Assembly (NCBI RefSeq): GCF_006716745.1
Contig: NZ_VFPP01000001.1
Coordinates: 3,534,001-3,598,000 of the forward strand
Origin: Saccharothrix saharensis
Lineage (GTDB): Bacteria; Actinomycetota; Actinomycetes; Mycobacteriales; Pseudonocardiaceae
DNA: 64,000 nucleotides
Direction: 5' to 3'
The notes under the pieces were generated by a model. It had not been told where the DNA came from. It worked only from the letters and a program-made list of their open reading frames with translations, and did no database searches. A program made the translations under genes and the position numbers. This document shows, in pieces, positions 15,907 to 25,118 of the stretch. Position 1 is the stretch's first letter. Each line of letters starts with the position of its first letter.

Positions 15907-17483
15907 ACCGGGTCGTGGGAGCGCTGCGCGCGCTGGCGACGCTGGTGCGCGCCGGTGTCGTGCGGCCCATGGGCCCCGGCAGGCTGCTCGGCGTCGTGGA
16001 CGCCTTCCTCCGGTGGGACATCACGGTCGCGTTCGGCTTCGCCACCGGCGCGGCCCGCCACCCCGACCGGCCGGCGATCATCGACGACGCGGGCACGCTC
16101 ACCTACGCCGAGGTGGACGAGCGCACCACCAGGCTCGCGCACGGCCTGCACGACCTGGGCGTGCGCGCGGGCTCGAAGGTCGCCGTGCTGTGCCGCAACC
16201 ACCGCGGCTTCGTGGAGACCGTGGCCGCGTGCGTGAAGCTTGGCGCGCACGCCGTGCTGCTCAACACCGGGTTGAGCGCCGCGCAGATCGCCGTGGTGCT
16301 GCGCGAGCAGGACGTGTCCGTCGTCGTCGCCGACACCGAGTTCCGCGACCTGCTGACCAACGCGCCGCGCAAGGTGCGCCGGGTGATCGCGTGGGTGGAC
16401 GGCACCACGAAGAGCAAGACGTTGGAGCAGCTGATCGCCGGCTCACCCGACACGCCCCTGCCCCGGCGACCGCCGCGCGGCCGGATGATCGTGCTGACGT
16501 CGGGCACCACCGGCGCGCCCAAGGGCGCCAAGCGGCCGGAACCGGCGAGCCTCACGCCCGCCGCCGCGCTGCTGTCCCGCATCCCGCTCAAGGCGGGCGA
16601 CCGGTTCTCCGTGCCCGCGCCGCTGTTCCACACGTGGGGACTGGCCGCGTTCCAGATCGGGTTGGTGCTGGGCGCGACGTTCGTGCTGCGCCGCAAGTTC
16701 GACCCGGACCTCGTGCTCGCCGACGCCCGCCGGCACGGCAGCGACGCGTTGTTCGTGGTCCCCGTGATGCTGCAACGCGTGCTGGAGCTCACCGGACGCC
16801 CGCACCTGCCGAAGCTGCGGGTGATCGCCTCCAGCGGGTCGGCGCTGCCGCCGCCGGTGGCGCGCCGGTGCCTGACCGACTTCGGCCCGGTGCTCTACAA
16901 CCTCTACGGCTCCACCGAGGTGTCGTGGGTGAGCATCGCCCGGCCCGACGAGCTGGCCCGGCACCCGGACACCGCGGGCAGGCCGCCGCACGGCACCCGG
17001 CTGGAGATCCTGGACGACGAGGGCAACCGGGTGCCCGCGGGCACGACCGGCCGGATCTTCGTGGCCAACGGGATGCTGTTCGACGGCTACACCAACGGCG
17101 GCAACAAGGAGGTCCGCGACGGCCTCATGTCGACCGGTGACGTCGGCTACCGCGACCAGGACGGCCTGCTGTTCGTCGCGGGCCGGGACGACGAGATGAT
17201 CATTTCCGGCGGCGAGAACGTGTACCCGCGTGAGGTCGAGGACCTGCTGGCGGGCCTGGCGGGGGTGCGCGAGGTGGCCGTGGTCGGCGTGCCGGACGAA
17301 AGGTTCGGCCAACGGCTCGCCGCGTACGTCGTGTGCGAGGAGCCGGGCGTGCTGGACGAGGAGGCGGTGCGCGAGCACGTGCGCGGCAACCTCGCCAAGT
17401 TCTCCGTGCCGAGGGAGGTGGTCTTCCTCGACGCCCTGCCGCGCAACGCCACCGGGAAGGTGCTCAAGCGCGAGCTGGGGTGA
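15903..17483 (+). CDS. AMP-dependent acyl-CoA synthetase/ligase
   Basis: A 526-residue member of the ANL superfamily, which activates a carboxylate as acyl-AMP and transfers it to CoA or another thiol. Motifs in order: LTSGTTGAPKGAK (ATP loop), APLFHTWGLAAFQ, LYGSTEVSWV, STGDVGYRDQDGLLFVAGR with the ribose-binding Asp and hinge, and RNATGKVLKREL with the catalytic lysine at the C-terminus. It resembles medium/long-chain fatty acid ligases rather than acetyl-CoA synthetase. GTG 15903 overlaps the reductase stop (GTGA), and the LuxR-type frame follows at once, so all three are probably one transcript. Substrate chain length cannot be judged. Confidence 0.87.
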   Translation: MNRVVGALRALATLVRAGVVRPMGPGRLLGVVDAFLRWDITVAFGFATGAARHPDRPAIIDDAGTLTYAEVDERTTRLAHGLHDLGVRAGSKVAVLCRNHRGFVETVAACVKLGAHAVLLNTGLSAAQIAVVLREQDVSVVVADTEFRDLLTNAPRKVRRVIAWVDGTTKSKTLEQLIAGSPDTPLPRRPPRGRMIVLTSGTTGAPKGAKRPEPASLTPAAALLSRIPLKAGDRFSVPAPLFHTWGLAAFQIGLVLGATFVLRRKFDPDLVLADARRHGSDALFVVPVMLQRVLELTGRPHLPKLRVIASSGSALPPPVARRCLTDFGPVLYNLYGSTEVSWVSIARPDELARHPDTAGRPPHGTRLEILDDEGNRVPAGTTGRIFVANGMLFDGYTNGGNKEVRDGLMSTGDVGYRDQDGLLFVAGRDDEMIISGGENVYPREVEDLLAGLAGVREVAVVGVPDERFGQRLAAYVVCEEPGVLDEEAVREHVRGNLAKFSVPREVVFLDALPRNATGKVLKRELG

Positions 17484-17506
17484 GTACCCTCGGCGCGGGG
17501 GCAACG

Positions 17507-18832
17507 ATGACGATTCCCGTCCAGCGAGCGGCCGACCCGCGCGAAGCCGCGGTGTCCAACCTGCGCGAGGCGCGGATGGCGTTGGACGAGGGCCGCCCGG
17601 GCGACGCGCTGGAGTTCGCCGAGAAGGCCGTGGCCGCGTTCTCGTGGCTGGACGACGCCGAGGGCGTGGCGCACAGCGTGCTGGCGCAGTCCGTGGCGCT
17701 GGGCAAGCGCGGGCTGCTGCCGGGCGCGCTGGACACCATCGACCGGGTGCAGGCCATCGCGGCGGCCAACCGGCACGTCGGGCTCCAGGCGTGGTGCAGC
17801 TTCTCGCAGGCCGTGGTGGAGCTGCGGCTGGACTCGCGGGAGCGGTCGCTGCACTCGCTGGCCCGCGCCCTGGGCCTGGCCGAGCTGACCAAGGACGTCG
17901 AGCTGATCGGCTCGATCCTGTACGAGCAGGCCACCGTGCTGCGCACGCAGTACCACGAGCACTGCATGGTGCGCTCGCCGGCGAGCCGGTGCAGCCCGGA
18001 CGGGGAGCCGTGCACGCGCAAGCTGCGCCGCGCGGAGGCGCTGTGCGCGCAGGTCCGCGACCGGTGGAAGCACCTGGACCAGCCGTTGCGGATGGCCCGG
18101 CTGAACCTGCTGCTCACGCACGTGCGGCTGGACCTGGGCGAGGTGGACCGGGCGCTGCGCTCGTGCCGGCGGGCCGACCAGCTGCTGACCGGGCAGGACC
18201 GGCCCGTGCTGCGGGCCGAGCTGCTGATGGCGCGGGCCCGGATCAGCGGCGCCCGCGGCCGGTGCGACGAGCAGGTGCGGCAGCTGACCCGGGCGGCGGA
18301 GCTGGCGATGGGCGTGCTGGCCCGTGAGGTCGCGGTGCGGGCGCACGGCGCGTTGAGCCAGGCCTACGAGCGGGCCGGGAAGCTGGAACCGGCGCTGCGA
18401 CACGCCCGGTCTCAATTGGAGCAGTACCGGCTGTGGGAGCTGCAGGAAGGTCGGGACCTGCTGCGGATGCGGGAGCACGACCTGTCCGCCCGGCTGGTCG
18501 ACCAGTTGGCCGAGCGCACGGTCGGGCTGCGCCGCGACACCCGGTCGGCGCCGGACCCGCTGCGCAGCTCGGCCACCGCGGAGCAGGACAACCGGCGCAT
18601 CGCGCGGGCGCTGCGGGCCGGGCTGACCCGGCGCGGCATCGAGGTGCTACGTCGGGTCGCCGCAGGTGAGAGCACCGCCGCCATCGCGGCCGAGCTGTCG
18701 TTGTCGCCGAAGACCGTGCAGAACCACCTCCAGCGCATCTACCGGACCCTCGACGTGCGCGACCGCGCGGGGGCGGCGGTGTGGTGGGTCGACCTGGAGG
18801 ACGAGGCACGGGCACGCGCGGTGGTCGACTGA
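17507..18832 (+). CDS. LuxR-type transcriptional regulator with TPR-like sensor region
   Basis: A 441-residue protein: residues 1-350 are helical repeats (LREARMALDEGRPGDALEFA, ALDTIDRVQAIAAANRH, ALRSCRRADQLL) resembling the TPR part of large MalT/LAL-type regulators but without an ATP-binding domain. The C-terminal 65 residues form a LuxR/GerE helix-turn-helix (RRVAAGESTAAIAAELSLSP then KTVQNHLQRIYRTL). A Cys/His cluster (YHEHCMVRSPASRCSPDGEP) in the middle could bind metal. ATG 17507 was chosen; GTG 17480, overlapping the ligase stop by GTGA, is equally possible and would couple translation. It may control the reductase/ligase operon it ends. Confidence 0.78.
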   Translation: MTIPVQRAADPREAAVSNLREARMALDEGRPGDALEFAEKAVAAFSWLDDAEGVAHSVLAQSVALGKRGLLPGALDTIDRVQAIAAANRHVGLQAWCSFSQAVVELRLDSRERSLHSLARALGLAELTKDVELIGSILYEQATVLRTQYHEHCMVRSPASRCSPDGEPCTRKLRRAEALCAQVRDRWKHLDQPLRMARLNLLLTHVRLDLGEVDRALRSCRRADQLLTGQDRPVLRAELLMARARISGARGRCDEQVRQLTRAAELAMGVLAREVAVRAHGALSQAYERAGKLEPALRHARSQLEQYRLWELQEGRDLLRMREHDLSARLVDQLAERTVGLRRDTRSAPDPLRSSATAEQDNRRIARALRAGLTRRGIEVLRRVAAGESTAAIAAELSLSPKTVQNHLQRIYRTLDVRDRAGAAVWWVDLEDEARARAVVD

Positions 18833-19055
18833 GTCACTTCCGCCTTTCCGGCTCGTTACCGGTAATGGTGGGATGTCCCCGACGATCGGGGCGACCGCTC
18901 CGGGGGTATTGCCCAGCGGGCAGAGGCAGAAGTGGGTGATGACCGTGACGACACCTGTGTGCCATGCTCCGCTTGGACGCTTCCGGGCGTCGCCCGCGGA
19001 TCTGGTCCGGCTCCCCCCTGCCGACAAAGCCGCTACGATCGAACGGAGTTCGACG

Positions 19056-19205
19056 ATGGTTGTGCACTCCCTGCACAAGATCATGGCTGCGCTCGCCATC
19101 TGCGCCGGTCTCGCGGTCGTCGCCGGTGTGCCCGCCGCCGTGGCCGTCTCGGGCCAGAGCGCCGACGCGCGGGTCTTCCAGGCGCCGTACTCACCCCAGC
19201 CCTGA
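19056..19205 (+). CDS. very small exported peptide (49 residues)
   Basis: ATG 19056, preceded by CGGAG at 7-nt spacing, opens a 49-residue frame: a signal peptide (VHSLHKIMAALAICAGLAVV to about residue 34) and a mature tail of about 15 residues, SADARVFQAPYSPQP. It is too short for a domain call. It follows the LuxR-type gene after 223 nt and precedes the PH-domain genes. A second gene of the same design lies at 47233. Possible roles are a secreted signal or a small envelope peptide; neither is shown by the sequence. Confidence 0.55.
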   Translation: MVVHSLHKIMAALAICAGLAVVAGVPAAVAVSGQSADARVFQAPYSPQP

Positions 19206-19268
19206 CCGGTCGGTGACCCGGCCGGGTTCGCGCGCACGCGGGCTCGGCCGTGAGGCACAGTGGACGGC

Positions 19269-19760
19269 GTGAGCAACGAAGTGTTGCGCCTGCGTGCGCC
19301 GCGGCACCGGGTGAGCCGCAAGTCGATCACCCTCTGGACCCTGCACGCGCTGATCGGCTGGGCGGTGCTGCTGGTGCCGCAAGTGGTCGTGCTGGTCTTC
19401 ACCGCGACGCCGTGGCAGGTCGCCGCCGCGGTCGCCACCCTCGTGCTCGGCACGGCGCACACCCTGGTCATGCCGCGCTGGCGCTACCGCGTGCACCGCT
19501 GGGAGGCCACCCCGGACGCGGTCTACACGCTGGCGGGCTGGCTGAACCAGGAGTGGCGGATCGCGCCGGTCTCGCGCATCCAGACCGTGGACACCAAGCG
19601 CGGTCCGCTGCAACAGCTGCTCGGCCTGTCCACGGTCACCGTCACCACCGCCTCGGCCGCCGGCCCCGTGCTCATCGAGGGCTTGGAGCACGGTGACGCG
19701 GTGCGGCTGGCCGACGAGCTGACCACCACCACCCAGGCCACGCCGGGTGATGCCACGTGA
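19269..19760 (+). CDS. membrane protein with bacterial PH domain (bPH_2/DUF304, YdbS-like)
   Basis: A 163-residue protein with two hydrophobic helices near the N-terminus (LWTLHALIGWAVLLVPQVVV and VAAAVATLVLGTAHTLVMP) followed by one bPH_2 beta-domain (YRVHRWEATPDAVYTLAGW, then RIAPVSRIQTVDTKRGPLQ). GTG 19269 is preferred over GTG 19260 because CACAGT (19256-19261) lies 7 nt before it, in the spacing typical of leaderless transcripts. The last codons overlap the next gene (GTGA). The pair resembles B. subtilis YdbS/YdbT, small membrane proteins linked to resistance to envelope-active compounds; a role in envelope stress is inferred from that. Confidence 0.8.
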   Translation: MSNEVLRLRAPRHRVSRKSITLWTLHALIGWAVLLVPQVVVLVFTATPWQVAAAVATLVLGTAHTLVMPRWRYRVHRWEATPDAVYTLAGWLNQEWRIAPVSRIQTVDTKRGPLQQLLGLSTVTVTTASAAGPVLIEGLEHGDAVRLADELTTTTQATPGDAT

Positions 19761-21253
19761 CCACCGAGCTGCCCGCCGCGCCGGAGCACGCCGAGCCGGT
19801 CGTGGACTGGCACCGGCTGGACGTGCGCATGCTCGTCGTCCGGCCGCTGAACGAGCTGCTCGGCCTGGTGCCGGTGTTCGTCGGCCTGCTCGTGCTGGGC
19901 AAGGGCGAGACGTGGCGCATCCTGGTCAGCGTCGGCGTGATCGTCGCGATCGTGCTGTTCGGCCTGCTGCGCTGGATCACCACCCGGTACCGGATCACCA
20001 CCGAGCAGGTCGAGATGCACACCGGGCTGCTGGTGCGCAAGCGCCTGGCCGTGCCGCGCGACCGCATCCGCACCGTCGACCTGACCGCGAAGCTCGGCCA
20101 CCGGCTGTTCGGGCTGTCCGCGATCCGGGTCGGCACCGGGCAGCGCGACCAGCCCGGCGAGGACGGCCTGACGCTGGACGCGGTGTCCTCGGCCGAAGCG
20201 GAACGGCTGCGGGTGCTGCTGCTCACGATCGCCAAGGCGCCCGTCGCGGTGGCCCAACCGGCCGAGGAGCGGCCGAGCGTGGAGCTGTCCAAGTGGGACA
20301 ACCAGTGGCTGCGGTACGCGCCGCTGACGTTGTCCGGGCTGGTGGCCGCCGGTGCGTTGTTCGGGTTCGTGGTGAACTTCGCCCGGGAGCTGGACATCGA
20401 GGTGCTGGAGCCGATGACCGAGGCCGCGCACTGGGTCGCCGCGCAGCCGCTCGGGCTGACGATCGCGGTGTTCGCCGGTGTCGTGCTGCTGGTCGCCACG
20501 CTCGGCTCGGTGCTGGTGTACGTGGTGCAGTTCCACGGTTATCGGCTGACGCGCGAGCCGGACGACACGGTCCGGGTGCGCCGCGGCCTGCTCACCACCC
20601 GTTCGGTTTCCGTTGCCGAGCAACGACTTCGCGGCGTCGAGCTGGTCGAGCCGCTGCTGCTGCGGACCGGGCGGGGCGCGCACGCCAAGACCGTGACCAC
20701 CGGCCTGGGGCGCAAGGGTGAGAGCAACCTGCTGCTGCCACCCGCTCCGGTCGCCGAGGCGCACCGCGTGTCGGCGGAGGTGCTGCGCACCGACGAACCG
20801 CCGACCCGCACGCCGTTGCGGCGCCACCCGATGGCCGCCCTGCGCCGCCGGATGGTGCGCGCCGTCGTGCCGCTGCTCGTGCTCGCGGCGGCGCTGGCCT
20901 GGTCGGCGCCGAGCTGGACGTGGCAGGTCGTGCTGGCGCTCGTGCCGTTCTCCGCGGCCCTGGGCTGGGACCGGTACCGCTCGCTCGGCCACGCGCTGAC
21001 CGACCGGTACCTGCTCGCCCGCGCGGGCTCGGCGGTGCGGGAAACCGTGGCGCTGCAACGCACCGGCATCATCGGCTGGCGCGTCTCCCGCTCGTTCTTC
21101 CAGCGCCGCGCGGGCCTGGTCACCATCACGGCCACCACGGCGGCGGGCGACGGCGCGTACCACGTGGTCGACGTGGCCGAGGCCGACGGCCTGGCGCTGG
21201 CGGCCGAGGCGGTGCCGGACCTGCTGCGGCCGTTCCTGGAGCTAGCCGACTGA
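19757..21253 (+). CDS. large bacterial PH-domain membrane protein (bPH_2/DUF304, YdbT-like)
   Basis: A 498-residue protein alternating membrane helices and bPH_2 domains: helices about 30-75, first PH unit (TTRYRITTEQVEMHTGLLVR) 75-165, two helices 190-260, second unit (YRLTREPDDTVRVRRGLL) about 260-345, two helices 370-415, and a third unit (DRYLLARAGSAVRETVALQR) to the end. It is co-translated with the preceding YdbS-like gene through a GTGA overlap. The 3' end overlaps the convergent GlxA-type gene by 12 nt. Family and pairing are clear; the bound ligand or partner is not known. Confidence 0.85.
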   Translation: MTTELPAAPEHAEPVVDWHRLDVRMLVVRPLNELLGLVPVFVGLLVLGKGETWRILVSVGVIVAIVLFGLLRWITTRYRITTEQVEMHTGLLVRKRLAVPRDRIRTVDLTAKLGHRLFGLSAIRVGTGQRDQPGEDGLTLDAVSSAEAERLRVLLLTIAKAPVAVAQPAEERPSVELSKWDNQWLRYAPLTLSGLVAAGALFGFVVNFARELDIEVLEPMTEAAHWVAAQPLGLTIAVFAGVVLLVATLGSVLVYVVQFHGYRLTREPDDTVRVRRGLLTTRSVSVAEQRLRGVELVEPLLLRTGRGAHAKTVTTGLGRKGESNLLLPPAPVAEAHRVSAEVLRTDEPPTRTPLRRHPMAALRRRMVRAVVPLLVLAAALAWSAPSWTWQVVLALVPFSAALGWDRYRSLGHALTDRYLLARAGSAVRETVALQRTGIIGWRVSRSFFQRRAGLVTITATTAAGDGAYHVVDVAEADGLALAAEAVPDLLRPFLELAD

Positions 21254-22216
21254 GCGGAACGTGGTGCGGTACGCGCTGGGCGACACGCCGAGCGTCGCGC
21301 TCATCTGCTGCCGCAGCGCCGCGCCCGTGCCGAAACCCGCGTGCCTGGCCACCTGGTCGACGGCCAGGTCCGTGGTCTCCAGCAGGTGGCGCGCCCGTTC
21401 GACGCGCTGCTGCGTGATCCACTTGCCGGGGCTGACGCCCACCTCCTCGCGGAAGCGGCGGGTGAACGTGCGGACGCTCATCCGGGCGTGCGCGGCCAGC
21501 GCGCTCAGGTCGAGCGGCTCGCCCAGGTGCTCCAGGGCCCACGCGCGGGCAGGCGCGGTGGACGTGTCGGCCTGGTCCGGGATCGGCCGCACGATGAACT
21601 GCGACTGGCCGCCCGGCCGCCACGCCGGCACGACGCAGCGGCGCGCGGCCATGTTCGCCACCTCGCTGCCGTGGTCCTGCCGCACGAGGTGCAGGCACAG
21701 GTCGACGCCCGCGGCCACGCCCGCCGAGGTGAGCACGTCGCCCCCGTCCACGAACAGCACGTCCGGGTCCAGCTCAACGGCCGGGAACAGGCGGCGGAAG
21801 TTGTCCGCGTGCGCCCAGTGCGTGGTGGCCGCGCGGCCGTCCAGCAGACCGGCGGCGGCCAGCACGAACGCGCCCGTGCAGATCGACATGACCCGCGCGC
21901 CCCGGCCCGCCGCCGCGAGCAGCGCCGTGCGCACCGGTTCCTCCAGCGTGCCGTCGTCCAGCACCTGCGCGCCGTAGCTCACCCCGACCGCGATGACCGT
22001 GTCGGCTTCGGCGACCAGCTCCAGCCCGTGGTCGGGGGTGATGGTGAACCCGGCCGCGCTGCGCACCGGCCGAGCGCCGGGCGTGCAGATCCGCACCCGG
22101 TAGTGCCGCCGCCCGTGCTCGTCGCGGGCGGCGTTGAAGACCTGGGTCGGGGTGCCGAGGTCGAACGTCACCACCTCGTCCAGCGCGAGCACGGCGACCA
22201 GGTGACGGCGGTCCAT
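21242..22216 (-). CDS. GlxA-type transcriptional regulator (DJ-1/PfpI domain plus AraC HTH)
   Basis: A 324-residue protein: residues 1-190 are a class I glutamine amidotransferase-like/DJ-1 fold with the nucleophile-elbow sequence VMSICTGAFVLAAAG and the following GRAATTHW; residues 215-324 are an AraC HTH pair (LDLSALAAHARMSVRTFTRR and LAVDQVARHAGFGTGAALRQ). This is the standard layout of GlxA regulators. ATG 22216 was taken. It is divergent from an MFS carrier across 56 nt containing the palindrome GATCGGGGCCCGATC (22257-22271), so it probably controls that carrier. Confidence 0.87.
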   Translation of the reverse strand: MDRRHLVAVLALDEVVTFDLGTPTQVFNAARDEHGRRHYRVRICTPGARPVRSAAGFTITPDHGLELVAEADTVIAVGVSYGAQVLDDGTLEEPVRTALLAAAGRGARVMSICTGAFVLAAAGLLDGRAATTHWAHADNFRRLFPAVELDPDVLFVDGGDVLTSAGVAAGVDLCLHLVRQDHGSEVANMAARRCVVPAWRPGGQSQFIVRPIPDQADTSTAPARAWALEHLGEPLDLSALAAHARMSVRTFTRRFREEVGVSPGKWITQQRVERARHLLETTDLAVDQVARHAGFGTGAALRQQMSATLGVSPSAYRTTFRSVG

Positions 22217-22272
22217 GGCCGGATTCTTGCACATGATGGCCATCGAGCCACTTCCTGATCGGGGCCCGATCG

Positions 22273-23583
22273 GTGACGCTGGCCCACGTGATTCGCAGCA
22301 GGCAGAACTGGGCATGGGTGGTCGCCGGCGTCGGCTTCGTCGCGCTCGTCGGCGCGGCGGCGTTCCGGGCCACCCCGGGCGCGTTGATCGAACCGCTGCA
22401 ACGCGAGTTCGGCTGGTCCACCGGCACGGTCGGCTTCGCCGTGTCGGTGAACCTGATGTTGTTCGGCCTGACCGCGCCGTTCGCCGCCGCGCTGATGGAG
22501 CGGCTGGGCGTGCGCAAGGTCGTGGCCTCGGCGTTGACGCTGGTCGCGGTGGGCAGCGGGCTGACCGTGCTCATGACCGCGGCCTGGCAGTTGGTGCTGT
22601 TCTGGGGCGTGCTGATCGGCCTGGGCACCGGCTCGATGGCGCTGGCGTTCGTGGCGACGATCACCGGCCGGTGGTTCGTCAAGCACCGCGGCCTGGTCAC
22701 CGGCATCCTCTCGGCGGGCAGCGCCACGGGCCAGCTGGTGTTCCTGCCCGTCGTGGCGGCGGTGTCGGAGTCGTCGGGGTGGCGCACGGCGTGCGTCGTG
22801 GTGTCCGTCGCGGCCCTCGCGGTCGTGCCGCTGGTGCTGCTGTTCCTCCGCGAGCACCCCGCCGACCTGGGCGTTCCGCCGTACGGCGGTGACGAGGTCG
22901 TGCCCGTGCCGCCGGCCGCGGGCGGTGCCGCCCGCACTGCCGTCCGCGCGCTGGCCGGCGCCGCGCGCACGGGACCGTTCTGGTTCCTGGCGGCGGGCTT
23001 CGCGATCTGCGGCGCGACCACGAACGGCCTGGTCGGCACCCACTTCATCCCCGCCGCGCACGACCACGGCATGCCCACCACCACCGCCGCCGGCCTGCTC
23101 GCCCTGGTGGGGATCTTCGACATCGTCGGCACGGTCCTGTCGGGCTGGCTCACCGACCGCGTCGACTCCCGCGTCCTGCTCGCCGTGTACTACGCGCTGC
23201 GCGGCGCGTCACTGCTGGTCCTGCCGCAGCTGTTCCAGGACTCGGTGCACCCGTCGATGCTCGTGTTCATCATCTTCTACGGCCTGGACTGGGTCGCCAC
23301 CGTGCCGCCGACGGTCGCCCTGTGCCGCCAGGTGTTCGGCCTCTCGGCCCCGGTCGTCTTCGGCTGGGTCTTCGCCTCGCACCAGATCGGCGCGGCCATC
23401 GCCGCCACGGCCGCCGGCATCGCCCGCGACCACTTCGGCAACTACTCCTCGACGTGGTACGCGGCCGGCCTGCTCAGCATCGTCGCGGCGTTCCTGTCGA
23501 TGAGGATCAAGCGCTCACCGGCGCTTGCGGGAGGTCCCGAACAGCCCTCGGGTGATCTCACGACCCAGCGCACCGGCGGCTGA
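22273..23583 (+). CDS. MFS transporter, oxalate/formate antiporter-like (OFA) family
   Basis: A 436-residue protein with about 12 hydrophobic helices, a loop 2-3 signature (MERLGVRKVVASAL), a central hydrophilic loop of about 35 residues after helix 6 (HPADLGVPPYGGDEVVPVPP), and DRVDSRVLLAVYYALRG in loop 8-9. The N-terminal GALIEPLQREFGWSTGTVGF and WFVKHRGLVTGILSAGSATG are typical of the monocarboxylate/OFA branch. GTG 22273 lies 2 nt after the GATCGGGGCCCGATC palindrome. The divergent GlxA-type gene is the likely regulator. Its 3' end overlaps the convergent HerA-like gene by 69 nt. The transported substrate is unknown, probably an organic acid. Confidence 0.82.
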   Translation: MTLAHVIRSRQNWAWVVAGVGFVALVGAAAFRATPGALIEPLQREFGWSTGTVGFAVSVNLMLFGLTAPFAAALMERLGVRKVVASALTLVAVGSGLTVLMTAAWQLVLFWGVLIGLGTGSMALAFVATITGRWFVKHRGLVTGILSAGSATGQLVFLPVVAAVSESSGWRTACVVVSVAALAVVPLVLLFLREHPADLGVPPYGGDEVVPVPPAAGGAARTAVRALAGAARTGPFWFLAAGFAICGATTNGLVGTHFIPAAHDHGMPTTTAAGLLALVGIFDIVGTVLSGWLTDRVDSRVLLAVYYALRGASLLVLPQLFQDSVHPSMLVFIIFYGLDWVATVPPTVALCRQVFGLSAPVVFGWVFASHQIGAAIAATAAGIARDHFGNYSSTWYAAGLLSIVAAFLSMRIKRSPALAGGPEQPSGDLTTQRTGG

Positions 23584-25035
23584 ACGCAGGAACGACTTCA
23601 CCGCCGAGTTGCCGAGCACCTGCGCGACGACGCCGGGTTCCTCGCGCTCGGCCCGGTCTTCCCGAGGTGGCGCCGCCTCCTCCTGCGCGGGAGGCGGCGC
23701 CACCCTCGCCGCCAGCTTCTCGTAGGCCGACTCGCGGTCCACCGTCCCGGCGTACTTGCCGTGCAGCTCGGACCCCTCGGCGGCCTGCCTGATCGCGTCC
23801 GCCCCGATCGTGTCCATCAAGGACCGCGGAGCGCGCAACCTCGTCCACGCGACCGGTGTCGGCGCGCCCTTCTCGCTCAGCACCGTCACGACCGCCTCGC
23901 CGATCCCCAACGACGTCAACGCCTCGTCCAGCTCGTAGTGCGGCGTGGTCGGGTACGTCTTCACCGCCTTCGCCAACGCCGCCTGGTCCTCCGGCGTGAA
24001 CGCCCGCAGCGCGTGCTGCACCCGTGCGCCCAGCTGCGACAGCACCGCGTTCGGCACGTCGGTCGGCAACTGCGTGCAGAAGAACACACCGACACCCTTG
24101 GACCGGATCAGCTTCACCGTCTGCGTGATCCGCTCCAGGAACGCCTTGGACGCGTCGGCGAACAGCAGGTGCGCCTCGTCGAAGAAGAACACCAGCTTCG
24201 GCTGGTCCAGATCGCCTTCCTCGGGCAGCACCTCGAACAGCTCCGCCAGCAACCACATCAGGAACGTGGAGAACAACGCCGGCCTGGCCTGCAACTCCGC
24301 CAGCTCCAGCAACGACACCACGCCGCGGCCGTCCACCACCCGCATCAGGTCCCGCGGATCCAGCTCCGGCTCGCCGAAGAACGTGTCACCGCCCTGCGCC
24401 TCCAGGTTCACCAACGACCGCAGGATCACCCCCGCCGTCGCGGACGACACCCCGCCCAGACCTTTCAGGTCCGCCTTGCCCTCGGCGGACGTGAGGTGCC
24501 CGATCACCGACCGCAGGTCCTTGATGTCCAGCAGCGGCAAGCCGCGCGAGTCGGCCCAGTGGAAGATCAGCCCGAGCGTGGACTCCTGCGTGTCGTTGAG
24601 GCCGAGCACCTTCGCCAGCAGGATCGGCCCGAAGCTCGTCACGGTCGCCCGCACCGGCACCGCCGCACCGCCCGTGCCCAGGGACAGGAACTGCACCGGG
24701 CACGCCGCCGGCTGCCAGTCGTCACCGGTCTCGGCGGCCCGCGCGGTGACCCGCTCACCGCCCTCGCCCGGCCGGGACAGCCCCGACAGGTCACCCTTCA
24801 CGTCCGCCATCACCACGGGCACGCCCGCCGCCGACAGCTGCTCGGCCATCAGCTGCAACGTCTTCGTCTTGCCCGTGCCGGTGGCGCCGGCGACCAGGCC
24901 GTGCCGGTTCATCGTGGCCAGCGGGAGCCGCACGTGCGCGGTGGCCTCCACCTGTCCGCCGACGAGCACTGCACCGAGTTCGATGGCCGCGCCTTGGGAG
25001 GCGTAACCGGCAGCGATGTCGCTCTGGGCCGTCAT
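23515..25035 (-). CDS. HerA-like bipolar DNA helicase/ATPase (DUF853 family)
   Basis: A 506-residue soluble ATPase of the HerA/FtsK class: Walker A as VAGATGTGKTKTLQ, the strand VPVVMADVKGDLSGL, Walker B as KLVFFFDEAHLLFADASKAF, and the sensor-like VGVFFCTQLPTDVPNAVLSQ. These match the DUF853 group (YjgR), predicted to act on DNA or nucleoprotein; no substrate is established. ATG 25035 (MTAQSDIAAGY) is supported by a TACGCT -10-like hexamer (25043-25048 on the minus strand) 7 nt upstream, so the mRNA is probably leaderless. The C-terminal 60 residues are charged and Pro-rich. It is divergent from orn. Confidence 0.88.
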   Translation of the reverse strand: MTAQSDIAAGYASQGAAIELGAVLVGGQVEATAHVRLPLATMNRHGLVAGATGTGKTKTLQLMAEQLSAAGVPVVMADVKGDLSGLSRPGEGGERVTARAAETGDDWQPAACPVQFLSLGTGGAAVPVRATVTSFGPILLAKVLGLNDTQESTLGLIFHWADSRGLPLLDIKDLRSVIGHLTSAEGKADLKGLGGVSSATAGVILRSLVNLEAQGGDTFFGEPELDPRDLMRVVDGRGVVSLLELAELQARPALFSTFLMWLLAELFEVLPEEGDLDQPKLVFFFDEAHLLFADASKAFLERITQTVKLIRSKGVGVFFCTQLPTDVPNAVLSQLGARVQHALRAFTPEDQAALAKAVKTYPTTPHYELDEALTSLGIGEAVVTVLSEKGAPTPVAWTRLRAPRSLMDTIGADAIRQAAEGSELHGKYAGTVDRESAYEKLAARVAPPPAQEEAAPPREDRAEREEPGVVAQVLGNSAVKSFLRSAAGALGREITRGLFGTSRKRR

Positions 25036-25118
25036 CGCCCTGAGCGTAATGAGATTGGAAGGGGCCGCCACCCGAAGCGACGCGGGGCCGGTCGGACCGG
25101 GCGACTAGGCTCGCGCGG

